A program made the translations under genes and the position numbers. Below, one piece after another: positions 1 to 8,784 of a DNA stretch of 64,000 bases; position 1 is the first letter of the stretch; each line of letters begins with the position of its first letter. A model generated the notes under the pieces. That model was given only the letters and a program-made list of their open reading frames with translations, ran no database searches and had not been told where the DNA came from. This DNA is from JALZUE01 sp051251725 (GTDB lineage Bacteria > Pseudomonadota > Gammaproteobacteria > Enterobacterales > Alteromonadaceae). Location of the stretch: contig JBPOFN010000004.1 in the NCBI GenBank assembly GCA_051251725.1, forward strand, positions 136,417 through 200,416, written 5' to 3'.

Positions 1-509
1 CCTAATTGCCATTGTACTTTTGATATCTCGCCATTAAGACTAACACCCAAACTTCGTCCTGGTGCAAAGGCTTCTGTCACCATGCTACGTTCAATCATTA
101 ATAAGTTGCGCGAGCTGGAAAGTTTCTCTAAACCGAATGCTTCTTTTTGTTGGCCGATGGTTAAATTCCCCCAAGACCAACCGCTGTATTGTAAGTAAGC
201 GTCTTTTATTTCGGTTTCATCACCGGCGAATCCTATTTGAAATTTTGCGCGCCAATCTTTATCAATATCTGTTTTAAAGCTCAGTCTTGCTCGCCTAATA
301 TCGCTTAAACTATCCGAGCTTTCGCCATTTTCTAAAAACGCGGGGGCGAAACTGTCGTGATCTAACATGATATAGCCGCTAACATCGAGTTTGTCGGTGG
401 CTAAGCTGTAACCACAAAATAAATAACTGGCTAAGGTCAAAGCGGTGATTGATTGGCTAAAGCGTTTGTTATTTTTAATACGCGAAATCGGTAATTGAGT
501 AAAAGGCAT
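1..509 (-). CDS. Phosphate-selective porin O/P-type protein, partial (C-terminus beyond window edge)
   Basis: An open frame runs on the minus strand from ATG at 509 off the left edge, giving about 169 residues. The start MPFTQLPISRIKNNKRF leads into a hydrophobic signal peptide ending near YSLATDK. Mature sequence such as VSGYIMLDHDSF, RRARLSFKTDIDKDW, DAYLQYSGW and LTIGQQKEAFGLEKLSSSRN is typical of the N-terminal strands of OprO/OprP-family (phosphate/polyphosphate-selective) trimeric outer-membrane porins. It starts 2 bp after the stop of the DUF4956 gene, so it is probably the distal gene of the CotH-VTC-DUF4956-porin operon. A polyanion-selective porin would fit a neighbouring polyphosphate-polymerase-type protein, but that functional link is inference. 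Confidence 0.75.
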   Translation of the reverse strand, partial: MPFTQLPISRIKNNKRFSQSITALTLASYLFCGYSLATDKLDVSGYIMLDHDSFAPAFLENGESSDSLSDIRRARLSFKTDIDKDWRAKFQIGFAGDETEIKDAYLQYSGWSWGNLTIGQQKEAFGLEKLSSSRNLLMIERSMVTEAFAPGRSLGVSLNGEISKVQWQL

Positions 510-511
510 GA

Positions 512-1138
512 TCAAAGCGCCTTCTTATATTCATGTTTACTTTCTTGGGCAAACTGATATTGATTAATATCATGGGGTAAATAACTAACACGCAGTTGAG
601 CGGTATCACGTAAAAAATCGATATGTTCAATGTCGACCATTACCACGTTTAAGCCAGTTCTGTTTTTTAAATCTAAGATTAATTTCTCACGGTTTTGCGG
701 CGTAATATTTTCAATTTTTTCATAACAAACACTTTGAATTTGGTAGCGCTTGGCAAGAAAGCTTGAATCAATGACAAAAGCGATAAGGCAAATCATGCTG
801 TTGAGTATGCCTAAATCAAAAAGACTTAATTGCCCAACTGAAGTTAACAAAGCAATGGCGGTCACTAAGAATAAGTAAGTCATTTCTTTAATGGAAATCG
901 ATTCGGTGCGGTATCTAAGCATGGTGAATACGGCAAACAGGCCAAAGGCGAATTCCATTGACATATCAACGCCATGCAAAAGGTAAGTGATAATAAAAAC
1001 ACCGACGCCAAAGAGAATAAATGAGCCGGCAACCACTGAGTTTTTGCTAACACGGAAATAGCAGCCATAACAAAGAATAGCTAAAGACAATAAGTTGACT
1101 AAAAAACGGGAAATAAAAGTAAGGTCTAATTCGGTCAT
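512..1138 (-). CDS. DUF4956 family inner-membrane protein
   Basis: This 208-residue protein has four or five hydrophobic segments in the first 125 residues (around 8-27, 35-55, 58-73, 88-105 and 108-125), followed by a soluble C-terminal domain with the stretch NITPQNREKLILDLKNRTGLNVVMVDIEHIDFLRDTAQLRVSY. This layout and the R-T-G-L-x-V-x-x-V-x-I-x-x-I-D motif match DUF4956, a family repeatedly found beside VTC-domain and CotH genes. Its ATG lies 1 bp downstream of the VTC gene stop, implying translational coupling. The biochemical role is unknown; a membrane partner of the polyphosphate-polymerase-like protein is a reasonable inference. Confidence 0.8.
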   Translation of the reverse strand: MTELDLTFISRFLVNLLSLAILCYGCYFRVSKNSVVAGSFILFGVGVFIITYLLHGVDMSMEFAFGLFAVFTMLRYRTESISIKEMTYLFLVTAIALLTSVGQLSLFDLGILNSMICLIAFVIDSSFLAKRYQIQSVCYEKIENITPQNREKLILDLKNRTGLNVVMVDIEHIDFLRDTAQLRVSYLPHDINQYQFAQESKHEYKKAL

Positions 1139-1139
1139 G

Positions 1140-2150
1140 TTAATTTCTCTGGGTAGTAGGAGTTGGCATAATGCGGTTGAATTTTTTAATTTGGTTTAAT
1201 ATCGCTTTAAAGCGATTGGTTTTAATTGACTCTGGGTATAACAACGCACAGCCAATACAATATTTACTAAACGAGGTTGGAAAAATATGGTGTTTACTCA
1301 TCAGCTGATAAAAAGGCGACTGTTTTGATTTTTTATCTTGTTTTAGTTCGGCAATAAAAAAATGAGGTAAGTTTACTTGGTTATTACCGCGCTTATTTTT
1401 ATACCAAAGGCCAAAATCTAAGGTTAAACGTTCTGCTTTTTCTTCGTTTGCGAGTGCGATGCGGTTGTATCCGCTTTCTTGAGTTATGTCGAGATTGGTA
1501 TTTCTCCCCTTCATTGCTTGCTGAATAAATTCAGCGCAGTCATAGGAAGTGCTAGTGTCGTTTGACAATGCTATACGTGTTTTTATGGTTCTTTGTTTAT
1601 TGTTTTTAAGTTTCACTTCTAAAAATTCAGTGTCGGTATCAACATAACGTCTTCGGCGAACTTTATAGCGATTTAATTTACCGTTGTGATGGTGGTGATA
1701 AAAGTCCATATTTAACGTATCAAAGTATTGATTATGATAAGCAAAGCATCGTTGCTCATTGATATCTAAGACCTTGTAATGCTGACTTAACTTAGCAAGT
1801 AGAGCAGGTAAAAAAGCGATGGGTAAGAGAAACTTACTATCAACGCGATTCATTAAGTTGGCTTTATTAAGCTCATGCAATTGATAATGTTCAAAGGTAT
1901 TTAATAACTTAATAATTTGTGCTTTAGTCGTTGGTTTTGTACTTTTGTCTTGGTCAAAAAATGCCGTGTCAAACTCGTTTAATAGCTCTTTTTGACCAAG
2001 ACAAAAAGTGCCATTTGCTGATAAATAGTGGTCGCGCGCTATATTTAAATGCGTAGCTGTTAAGTGCTCGGCGGTAAAATGCTCTGCTGTTGAATGTGCG
2101 GCAGTTAGCGGCGCAGTTGTTCGTTGTAAGGTCGTTTGTTGTAGCGTCAT
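1140..2150 (-). CDS. VTC/polyphosphate polymerase domain-containing protein
   Basis: A 336-residue protein whose residues about 85-300 match the VTC (triphosphate tunnel metalloenzyme) fold. Visible hallmarks are RVDSKFLLP, the basic strand NRYKVRRRRY, the acidic/basic strand FLEVKLKNNKQRTIKTRI and the late acidic FIAELKQDKKSKQS. In eukaryotic Vtc4 this tunnel makes polyphosphate from ATP; bacterial members sit with CotH and DUF4956 proteins and have no settled function. The N-terminus is odd: residues 16-35 are four TAxHx pentapeptide repeats (TAAHS, TAEHF, TAEHL, TATHL) encoded by 15-bp tandem repeats, so the true start could lie further in. It is 75 bp downstream of the CotH gene and 1 bp before DUF4956, so one operon is likely. 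Confidence 0.82.
   Translation of the reverse strand: MTLQQTTLQRTTAPLTAAHSTAEHFTAEHLTATHLNIARDHYLSANGTFCLGQKELLNEFDTAFFDQDKSTKPTTKAQIIKLLNTFEHYQLHELNKANLMNRVDSKFLLPIAFLPALLAKLSQHYKVLDINEQRCFAYHNQYFDTLNMDFYHHHHNGKLNRYKVRRRRYVDTDTEFLEVKLKNNKQRTIKTRIALSNDTSTSYDCAEFIQQAMKGRNTNLDITQESGYNRIALANEEKAERLTLDFGLWYKNKRGNNQVNLPHFFIAELKQDKKSKQSPFYQLMSKHHIFPTSFSKYCIGCALLYPESIKTNRFKAILNQIKKFNRIMPTPTTQRN
2046..2105 (-). repeat. 15-bp imperfect tandem repeats encoding TAxHx pentads
   Basis: Four consecutive 15-bp units inside the 5' end of the VTC-domain gene encode TAAHS, TAEHF, TAEHL and TATHL. The units are visibly related at DNA level (gctgttaa/tgct-type blocks on the plus strand). Such in-frame repeats can change copy number by slippage without breaking the frame. 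Confidence 0.6.
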
Positions 2151-2225
2151 CGATTAGCTTCCTTTAAATTTAAGTTCTGTTTGAAAAGGTCAGCAGCACC
2201 GTATAAGCGATGCTGCTATTAGAAA

Positions 2226-4820
2226 CTAAGGACGTCCAGGCCTTGTACCATTGGCAGAGCAAAACCCACTACCGTCACCGGCAGATGGTAAAGTGCCATT
2301 TAATTGTTTTGTTATATTATCAACGCGGTAATTAACAAATTCGGTTAAGCCATAGAAGCTGCCAACGGTTGCAGTTAAGTTACGCTCGAAATTACTCGCG
2401 CTATAAAATGCACTTGGATCATTCTCAACGTGCTCTCGTATTAAGCTCGCAATTTGATTAACACGCGCAGCAAAAGCATCGCTTGCTAAAGGGCCCTTAA
2501 CCAAGGCTGTTAAGTATTCATGGTAAGTGGTTAAGTTGTTATTATTAGCAAATACGTTGGCAACTAATGGACGCTCAGCTAAAGCACCGCTCACCGGTTC
2601 GTCGATATAAAGTTCACGAATATCAACGCCGTTACAGTTCATGGCAAAAGTGCCAAAAGATTCATTAAAATCCCAAGGTAGTAAGGTAAAAACACCATCT
2701 TGCTCATAAAGGTAATAGTTGTGTGCTAGTGAACCGTGGTAGCTATCTAAGTTTGAAAGTGCTGAGCTAACCGACATATATCTTAATAAGCTATCCACAT
2801 CAACGACATCGGTTGAGCCATTATCAAGTTGTTCAACAAAATTGATAAATGCGCCGTTGTCTGTAGTGTCTTCATTGGTTTGTAAGTTAATACCGGTATA
2901 GCTTTCAACGTTTGCGTTTATCCATTGTAAATCGCTACCGACACCGTCGGGTTTGTATAGATCGCCATTTTCATTGGCAAAATGATTTTCTAAAAATTCC
3001 CCATCTATCACTTCTACCATTAAGTAAAAACCAAACAGTTCACCGTTTATATAAACGTTCACGTAAGCATGTTCTGGTGTCGGTACGCCCATTTCTCTCA
3101 TTAGATCGTAAGCAATGACTTCTCGCATGTAAGAAGGATCATTGAACGAATTTTGGAGCGTAAACTTTTTCAGGCCAAAAAATTTCTGACCGTCAATATA
3201 CTCATTGATGTCAATTTTGAAGCTATATCTATCACTGGTTGATTGTGAAACGCTGCGTAAGCTTGAGCCGCCTTTAGTGCGAATAGCTACGCTGTCGAGT
3301 GTTACGCCGTTAAAAGTAATGCTGGCGTCATGATATTCTTCATCAAGCGGATTATTTAAAATGTCCTGCCAATTTTCATCACTGATATTGATAAACAATT
3401 CGCGAACCACCTCAGGGTTAAACGCTGTGGCTAGTTGATTTACCGCGCCTGGGGTTGGTGTTAAAAAATCCTTATCGTAACTATTAATGCTGTCAGTATT
3501 TGCACTTAACCCGTAGCTAAAACCAATTTCTACATCGCTACTGTCCCAGCTGATATAGTCAACAGTTTCATTATTTAGCAGTAAGCTTAACTCGTCTGTT
3601 TTCCCTAATTTAAACGGTACGTAATAATCGTTTGGATCTTCATCAACGGCATAAATGGTAATGTATTCGCCTGGTGTTAATACGACATCAGGTAGGGTAA
3701 CTGGATCGATATCGTCGCTGCTATCAAGTACTTGATAATTAGCTAGTTGGATATTTTCAGCGCCGGTATTGTAAAGCTCAAACCAGTCATTACCGTCATC
3801 AATTGCGCTTGCTAATATTTCATTGATCACTAAAGGTCCGTGTATGGCTTTAGTGTTGGCAGTTTCTGCGCTTGGCGTTAAGACATAAGTACCGTCGCTG
3901 CCATCAGGAAAACGGCCGTAACTATTACCGAGTAACGCCTGGCCTTTTTTCCATGAAAGCTGATCAATTAAATCATCACCTAAATACAAGCTAACGGTAT
4001 CGCTGGCGCCGAGTTTAAAATTAACCGTTGGCGTGTTTTCGCGTGTTTCTGTGGTGGCATAAACCCGATAAAACTCACCAGGCAACAAGGTTATTGCAGG
4101 CAGAGTTACTAATTCATTGTTTTCATCACTAATTTGGTAATTAGCGAGTTCAATCACATCACTGCCCGTGACATAAAATTCAATCCAGTCATCACCATCT
4201 GCACTGTCTTTAGCGACTATTTCATTAATTCGTAGCTCGGCATTTTCATTGACAATGGCATCAAGTTCTATCGGTAATGCTATCTCATCGCCTGTGGCTT
4301 GATTAACTGCACCTGGAGTTGGTATTAATGTTTGTGGGGTGCTATTAGCTAATAAACCAAAACTAGTGCCTTCTGTTGCTTCGCCCTCGGCCCAATCTAA
4401 TTGAGATACGGCAAGCTCGTTTTTATATAAGGTAACGGCGTCATCGCTACCTAATTTAAAGGTGACATACAGACCATCGGCAGGCGGAGTATCTTCCTCA
4501 TCGATAGCTTGAATAATAATGTACTCACCTTGTGCAAGTATAATGCTGGGTAATGCTTGAGGTGTGCGTGCTTCATTGTCATCACTGATGGTGTAGGTAG
4601 ATAAATCGACAGGGCCTTGGGCAGCATAAAGTTCTATCCAATCATTGCCACCATTAATGGCACTCGCGACCACTTCATTAACGAGTAAAGGTGAATCGGT
4701 CGCTGTTGGAGTTGGGTCGGTATCAACGCTTTGCGTGTCAGAACCTGAACCACCGCCACAGCCATAAAGTAACGAGCAATTTAAGAGGAATAAATACGAT
4801 AAAAGCGAATTTTTGGTCAT
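2226..4820 (-). CDS. CotH kinase family lipoprotein with three lamin-tail domains
   Basis: An 864-residue protein with a lipoprotein signal (lipobox LLYGCGGG, Cys21). Three lamin-tail (LTD) repeats follow, each beginning with a variant of LLVNEVVASAINGGNDWIELY: roughly residues 45-175, 195-320 and 325-460, each ending in a TPGAVNQ or TPSAETA block. The CotH kinase-like domain spans about 465-830 (VRELFINISDENWQDIL, AIRTKGGSSLRS, FGLKKFTLQNSFNDPSYMRE, GELFGFYLMVEVID, LLPWDFNESFGTF). CotH proteins are atypical kinases that phosphorylate surface proteins; the LTD repeats suggest an extracytoplasmic anchored form. It is the first gene of the CotH-VTC-DUF4956-porin run. Its substrate cannot be told from sequence. 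Confidence 0.85.
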   Translation of the reverse strand: MTKNSLLSYLFLLNCSLLYGCGGGSGSDTQSVDTDPTPTATDSPLLVNEVVASAINGGNDWIELYAAQGPVDLSTYTISDDNEARTPQALPSIILAQGEYIIIQAIDEEDTPPADGLYVTFKLGSDDAVTLYKNELAVSQLDWAEGEATEGTSFGLLANSTPQTLIPTPGAVNQATGDEIALPIELDAIVNENAELRINEIVAKDSADGDDWIEFYVTGSDVIELANYQISDENNELVTLPAITLLPGEFYRVYATTETRENTPTVNFKLGASDTVSLYLGDDLIDQLSWKKGQALLGNSYGRFPDGSDGTYVLTPSAETANTKAIHGPLVINEILASAIDDGNDWFELYNTGAENIQLANYQVLDSSDDIDPVTLPDVVLTPGEYITIYAVDEDPNDYYVPFKLGKTDELSLLLNNETVDYISWDSSDVEIGFSYGLSANTDSINSYDKDFLTPTPGAVNQLATAFNPEVVRELFINISDENWQDILNNPLDEEYHDASITFNGVTLDSVAIRTKGGSSLRSVSQSTSDRYSFKIDINEYIDGQKFFGLKKFTLQNSFNDPSYMREVIAYDLMREMGVPTPEHAYVNVYINGELFGFYLMVEVIDGEFLENHFANENGDLYKPDGVGSDLQWINANVESYTGINLQTNEDTTDNGAFINFVEQLDNGSTDVVDVDSLLRYMSVSSALSNLDSYHGSLAHNYYLYEQDGVFTLLPWDFNESFGTFAMNCNGVDIRELYIDEPVSGALAERPLVANVFANNNNLTTYHEYLTALVKGPLASDAFAARVNQIASLIREHVENDPSAFYSASNFERNLTATVGSFYGLTEFVNYRVDNITKQLNGTLPSAGDGSGFCSANGTRPGRP

Positions 4821-5088
4821 GCGTTAGCTACTACATTTAATTTAAGATAACGTGACTATACAAACCGAAGGTGCAAACAATGTGCAAGAAATAAGAACAT
4901 TGCATATAGGGATTTTTTTATGTAGCAGAAAGGGTTGTCGCTAAAATAAGCAAAGCCTAAAGGTGTTTATATTCAACAGCAGCCTTTAGCAATAAACTGA
5001 GGTAGTTGAGGGTGACTGAAAGTATGACTGACAGAGGAAATTACTGAAATCATTTAGTGGTAATACAGGGCTTGAAACGTTTAAAAGA

Positions 5089-5124
5089 AAAAGGCTAATA
5101 AACCATACAGTTTATTAGCCTTTT
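5089..5124 (-). terminator. Bidirectional rho-independent terminator
   Basis: A perfect 15-bp inverted repeat (arms 5089-5103 and 5110-5124, 6-nt loop) contains GGCTAATAAAC and ends in T runs on both strands. It lies 34 bp past the stop of the truncated-haemoglobin gene and closes the minus-strand operon 9441-5158. The rest of the 4821-5157 gap shows no gene and should hold the CotH promoter. Confidence 0.85.
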
Positions 5125-5157
5125 AAATAACAGCGGATAATTTATTCGCTGGGGTGA

Positions 5158-5592
5158 TTAACGATAAATAATCTCTTTTCTGAATTTTGCTAAGTGATTT
5201 AAAATTTGATTTTGGTGGCGGTGTGATACTTGTGCTTTAGTCATCGCATTGATCAGTAAATCGACCGTGCTATTAAAATCAGTTTCATTAATATTCATGC
5301 CGCTATGCACCTGTAACATTGAATCACCGGTATATTGACATGGGCCTTGGGTAACTAAACATAAGTGTTCAGACATTTTTTCTTTGAAACGATCAATATT
5401 CGATTCAGCAAAATAAGTATAGATAGCCTTGTTAAATTGAATTTCTTCAATAAAGTTATTAACTACCGTATTGATAGTCTTTTGACCGCCAATAGCTTGA
5501 TATAAAGAAGTTTTTTGCGTCGCACAGCCGGTAGTGATTAATAAGGCAGTTAATAAGGTTAGTAGAGATAAAAATTTATATCGCATTACCAT
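5158..5592 (-). CDS. Group 1 truncated haemoglobin-like lipoprotein
   Basis: A 144-residue protein with a lipoprotein signal (LLITTGCATQ, Cys near residue 23) and a truncated-haemoglobin domain at about 30-140. Seen are SLYQAIGGQKTINTVVNNFIEEI (helices A-B of group 1 globins), YFAESNIDRFKEKMSEHLC, and QVHSGMNINETDF, which carries the expected proximal-type His. A membrane-anchored, exported globin is unusual; roles in O2/NO binding are possible but not shown. Its start ATG (5592; second ATG at 5586) overlaps the stop of the DUF3034 gene, so translation is coupled. It is the last gene of the cupredoxin, GGDEF-EAL, DUF3034, globin operon. Confidence 0.8.
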   Translation of the reverse strand: MVMRYKFLSLLTLLTALLITTGCATQKTSLYQAIGGQKTINTVVNNFIEEIQFNKAIYTYFAESNIDRFKEKMSEHLCLVTQGPCQYTGDSMLQVHSGMNINETDFNSTVDLLINAMTKAQVSHRHQNQILNHLAKFRKEIIYR

Positions 5593-6443
5593 AATTTCCC
5601 CGTCATTGTGAAAAATAGACCATCTTGATTTTTAGCCCCAGCAATCGTGCCAAGCTTCGCCCAAGCCATAGTTAAGCTGAAATCTTTATTTGGTACATAA
5701 GCGACAAAGGCATCAAGCCAATCATCTTCTTTTAACCCTAAGTTGTCGGGCTTTTCGCGATATTCAAGTCCGACGACCCAATTGCGTGATAACAAAATAC
5801 CGGCAGAAGCCTCTAATAATAATTGATGTTCTTTTTCAGTGTCAGAAGCAAAACCCAATAAGCCTAATTCGTTGCCTTGAGAAAAGCGGCCAGTGATATT
5901 CCAAACAGTATTAAAACCGAATGCGAAACCTAAATTTACTTTGGTTGCGGCCAGATAATAATCGGTGCTGGAACTTGAGTCTCTCGCGCCTAATGCGTTA
6001 GCGATGGTGCCATCGTTGAGTTTTTTATGTTGTAGTCCAACACTTATTTGCGGCCAAGTAGAATAAATAACATCACCATATAATTTAACTTTCGCGCCAT
6101 AAATGGTTTGCTCAATTTCACCGCCAAGCGTGGTTAAATCGAAGGTTTGCTTTGCAACGCTGAGCTCTACTCGATCGTATAAACCAACATTAGCGCCAAC
6201 AACATGCAAACGATAATCATCTAAGCTTGCTTGGCTGTAAAAGGCTGACGCTGATATTTCATCTTGTGAACCATAACCGGCAATGGTTGCCCATGGCACT
6301 ATGCCACCACCACCAGAACCTTCAATTTGGCTAATGCCTGAAGTGGCAATTAACTTGCCGCTGCCAGCTAAGGATGCTGGGGAAATAAATATAACGGACA
6401 AGGTTATAGCAGCTAAATAACGCTGTAATAATTTATTGTTCAT
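5586..6443 (-). CDS. DUF3034 family outer-membrane beta-barrel-like protein
   Basis: About 285 residues from the ATG at 6443 (MNNKLLQRYLAAITLSVIF). An in-frame ATG at 6470 exists, but 6443 is preceded by a good AAGGTGG ribosome-binding site and is preferred. A signal peptide ends near SLAGSG. The mature part has alternating strands and the DUF3034 signature GKLIATSGISQIEGSGGGGIVPWATIAGYG, with GANVGLYDRVELSVAKQ and a C-terminal aromatic (GKLW) as in outer-membrane proteins. Function is unknown. It overlaps the GGDEF-EAL gene upstream by 11 bp and the globin gene downstream by 7 bp. Confidence 0.85.
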   Translation of the reverse strand: MNNKLLQRYLAAITLSVIFISPASLAGSGKLIATSGISQIEGSGGGGIVPWATIAGYGSQDEISASAFYSQASLDDYRLHVVGANVGLYDRVELSVAKQTFDLTTLGGEIEQTIYGAKVKLYGDVIYSTWPQISVGLQHKKLNDGTIANALGARDSSSSTDYYLAATKVNLGFAFGFNTVWNITGRFSQGNELGLLGFASDTEKEHQLLLEASAGILLSRNWVVGLEYREKPDNLGLKEDDWLDAFVAYVPNKDFSLTMAWAKLGTIAGAKNQDGLFFTMTGKLW

Positions 6444-8778
6444 ATACCACCTTTTGTTGATGAAATTCATTTAACCAAGTGCTCACTTCTATTGCCGGCA
6501 TCGGCCGACTAATAAAATAGCCTTGAATATAATGACAGCCCATAGTGTTAAGCATATCGAGAGTCGCTTGATTTTCGACCCCTTCTGCGATGACCGATAA
6601 ATTAAAGCTTTTAGCGAGCGAAATGATACTTTTAACAATGATTTGATCATCAAGACTTTGATCTAATTTTAAAATAAAGCTTTTATCAATTTTAAGTTCA
6701 GCAACGGGAAAATCTTTAATATAAGTTAATGATGAATGGCCGGTACCGAAGTCGTCAATTGACAGAATAAAGCCGAGTTCTCTAAATTTATTCAATTGTA
6801 AAATAGCTTGTTCAGGTTCAGTCATAATGTCACTTTCAGTGATTTCAAATGACAGTCTTTCAGGTAATAAAGCATGCTCAGCAAGGCTCGATAATATCAC
6901 TTCAAAAATTTCTTGTGACATAATATCTTGCGCAGATAAATTTATCGCGACTTGAATATCTTTTTGTGGCCATCTTGATAAATCATTGATCACTCGGCGA
7001 ATAACCCAGTGGCTTAGCTCTTTAATAATGCCTGCGCGTTCAGCAATTGGAATAAATAGCTCAGGTGAAACAAACCCCAGTGTTGGGCTATTCCAACGTA
7101 TCAACGCTTCCATCTTTTCAACTCGATAACCGTTTAATAACAATTTTGGCTGATAAAACATCGTCAGTTCTTGGTTGTCTTTGTCTTCCATGACATGTAA
7201 TAACGCATACAATACTTCTAAACGTTGCAAATAAAGCGTTTCTTGTTCTTTGTGGTAGGCTTGAATAAAGTTACTTGATAAGCGAGCGTGACTGGCGGCA
7301 ATACTTAAACTACGTAAGATATGTTTAGCCTTTTTTAACTCTTGCGGATTATTAACCACGCCAATTACTAACTTAATTTTAATTTTTAGCTCAGAGCGTA
7401 AAAAAGCTTGTTCAATATCAAGTTGTAATTCACTTAGCGCTTTTTCTGATAGGTTTTGCGGCGGCAACCAAATGACTTCTCCGCCGGAAACTCGTGCTGC
7501 ATGCCCGCCTTTTTTAGCTATGTGCTCAGCCAATTGTAATAAACAATCGTCACCAACTTGAAAACCAAAGGTTTCATTTAGCTCTCGATAGCTATTAATT
7601 TGCACAGCCAACAGCTGAAAGTTTTTGTTTTCTGCCAAATATTCGCTGATCACTGTTAGCATTTTATTACGATTATACAAACCGGTTAATTGATCATGGG
7701 CAGCGCTATATTTAATTTTTTCTTCACGTTCGCCAATATCATGCTGCATTGATTTAAAAGCAGAAGACAAATTACGTATTTCAGAGGTGCCTTTAGTTAA
7801 ATTTACTTGTGATAAATAATCTCCGGCTGCGACTTTTCTAACGACAATTGATAGCTGCTCTAGCGGGCGAGTTAAGCGCCTTGAAAATACCGAGCCGATC
7901 AATAAAGTTAACAAAATTGCGATCACCGAAATAACGATGACTTCATTGAGCAGGACATCAAATTCTTTAAAGAGAATATCGGTATTATGGGTCAGCATGA
8001 CATAGCCTGAAAACTCAGGATAATCACTTAAAAACACCAATTGATTAGCAAAGTTTTTAATTTCTAGGTATGAATTTTCGTGGTTATCTTTGGCTATTGC
8101 TTGCAACAGAAAACGCATGTTGTTTTCAGCTAAAGTGGTTAAATAGAAAGACTGTTCGGTTGTAGTTGCTGTGTTTATATTGGCTGTTGGATCATAAACA
8201 ATACTAACATCTAAGGTGGTTAATTTACTGACCCGCTCAATTAAAGCTTGATTGATTTCAAACCCTAACATGGCTATGGCAATTGGCTTTGGCGCATCAA
8301 CAGTTAAGAATAAAGTTTGATATAATTTGCCATTTAAGGCTTTAATTGTACTTAAGCCGCCATTGTTAATAATATCGTTTATGGCGATTTCAGTGCTACT
8401 GACATCATCAGAAAGTGACAAACCTGAGGTTTGCGAGATAAATTCACCGTCGAGTGAAAGTACCGCCATAATGTCGGCTGAAATTCTGTCGCGATGATTA
8501 TTTAGCATACTGCCAATAGTGCCGCGGTCTTGGCTGGCGATTGCCTGCTTAAAGCCAAAATCTTCAGTTAATACGGTGGCCGCATTAATTAACATGCTTT
8601 CACGGTTTTTTAAAAAATCTAATAAAACCCCTTCACCGACATCTAAGTCACGCGACAATTGGGTATTGGCATGTTTTTCGGTAGCAAAACCAATGGCTAA
8701 GACAATAGCGACACTAGTCAGTACCACTAAACTACCAATTAGCTTTATTATGCTTCTTTTAAGCGACGAGTGTTTCAC
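6433..8778 (-). CDS. Membrane dCache-HAMP-GGDEF-EAL c-di-GMP phosphodiesterase
   Basis: 781 residues starting at GTG 8778. TM1 is at about 10-32, a periplasmic Cache-like sensor at 40-270, TM2 at 277-298, HAMP at 300-350, GGDEF at 355-515 and EAL at 530-775. The GGDEF signature is degenerate (RVSGGEVIWLP, residues 429-439), so cyclase activity is unlikely. The EAL domain keeps EALIRW (557-562), NLSAQD, ITESDIM, IDDFGTGHSSLTYIKDFPVAELKIDKSF and AEGVENQ, so c-di-GMP hydrolysis is expected. Gene order (cupredoxin upstream, DUF3034 and globin downstream, all overlapping or nearly so) suggests the Cache domain senses something tied to those exported redox-type proteins. That link is inference. Confidence 0.92.
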   Translation of the reverse strand: MKHSSLKRSIIKLIGSLVVLTSVAIVLAIGFATEKHANTQLSRDLDVGEGVLLDFLKNRESMLINAATVLTEDFGFKQAIASQDRGTIGSMLNNHRDRISADIMAVLSLDGEFISQTSGLSLSDDVSSTEIAINDIINNGGLSTIKALNGKLYQTLFLTVDAPKPIAIAMLGFEINQALIERVSKLTTLDVSIVYDPTANINTATTTEQSFYLTTLAENNMRFLLQAIAKDNHENSYLEIKNFANQLVFLSDYPEFSGYVMLTHNTDILFKEFDVLLNEVIVISVIAILLTLLIGSVFSRRLTRPLEQLSIVVRKVAAGDYLSQVNLTKGTSEIRNLSSAFKSMQHDIGEREEKIKYSAAHDQLTGLYNRNKMLTVISEYLAENKNFQLLAVQINSYRELNETFGFQVGDDCLLQLAEHIAKKGGHAARVSGGEVIWLPPQNLSEKALSELQLDIEQAFLRSELKIKIKLVIGVVNNPQELKKAKHILRSLSIAASHARLSSNFIQAYHKEQETLYLQRLEVLYALLHVMEDKDNQELTMFYQPKLLLNGYRVEKMEALIRWNSPTLGFVSPELFIPIAERAGIIKELSHWVIRRVINDLSRWPQKDIQVAINLSAQDIMSQEIFEVILSSLAEHALLPERLSFEITESDIMTEPEQAILQLNKFRELGFILSIDDFGTGHSSLTYIKDFPVAELKIDKSFILKLDQSLDDQIIVKSIISLAKSFNLSVIAEGVENQATLDMLNTMGCHYIQGYFISRPMPAIEVSTWLNEFHQQKVVYEQ

Positions 8779-8784
8779 TGCCGC

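Noticed and set aside
62..277. Plus-strand ORF of 71 codons at the left edge
   Set aside because: It lies opposite the minus-strand porin frame, which has a signal peptide and porin strands; the plus frame has no recognisable features.
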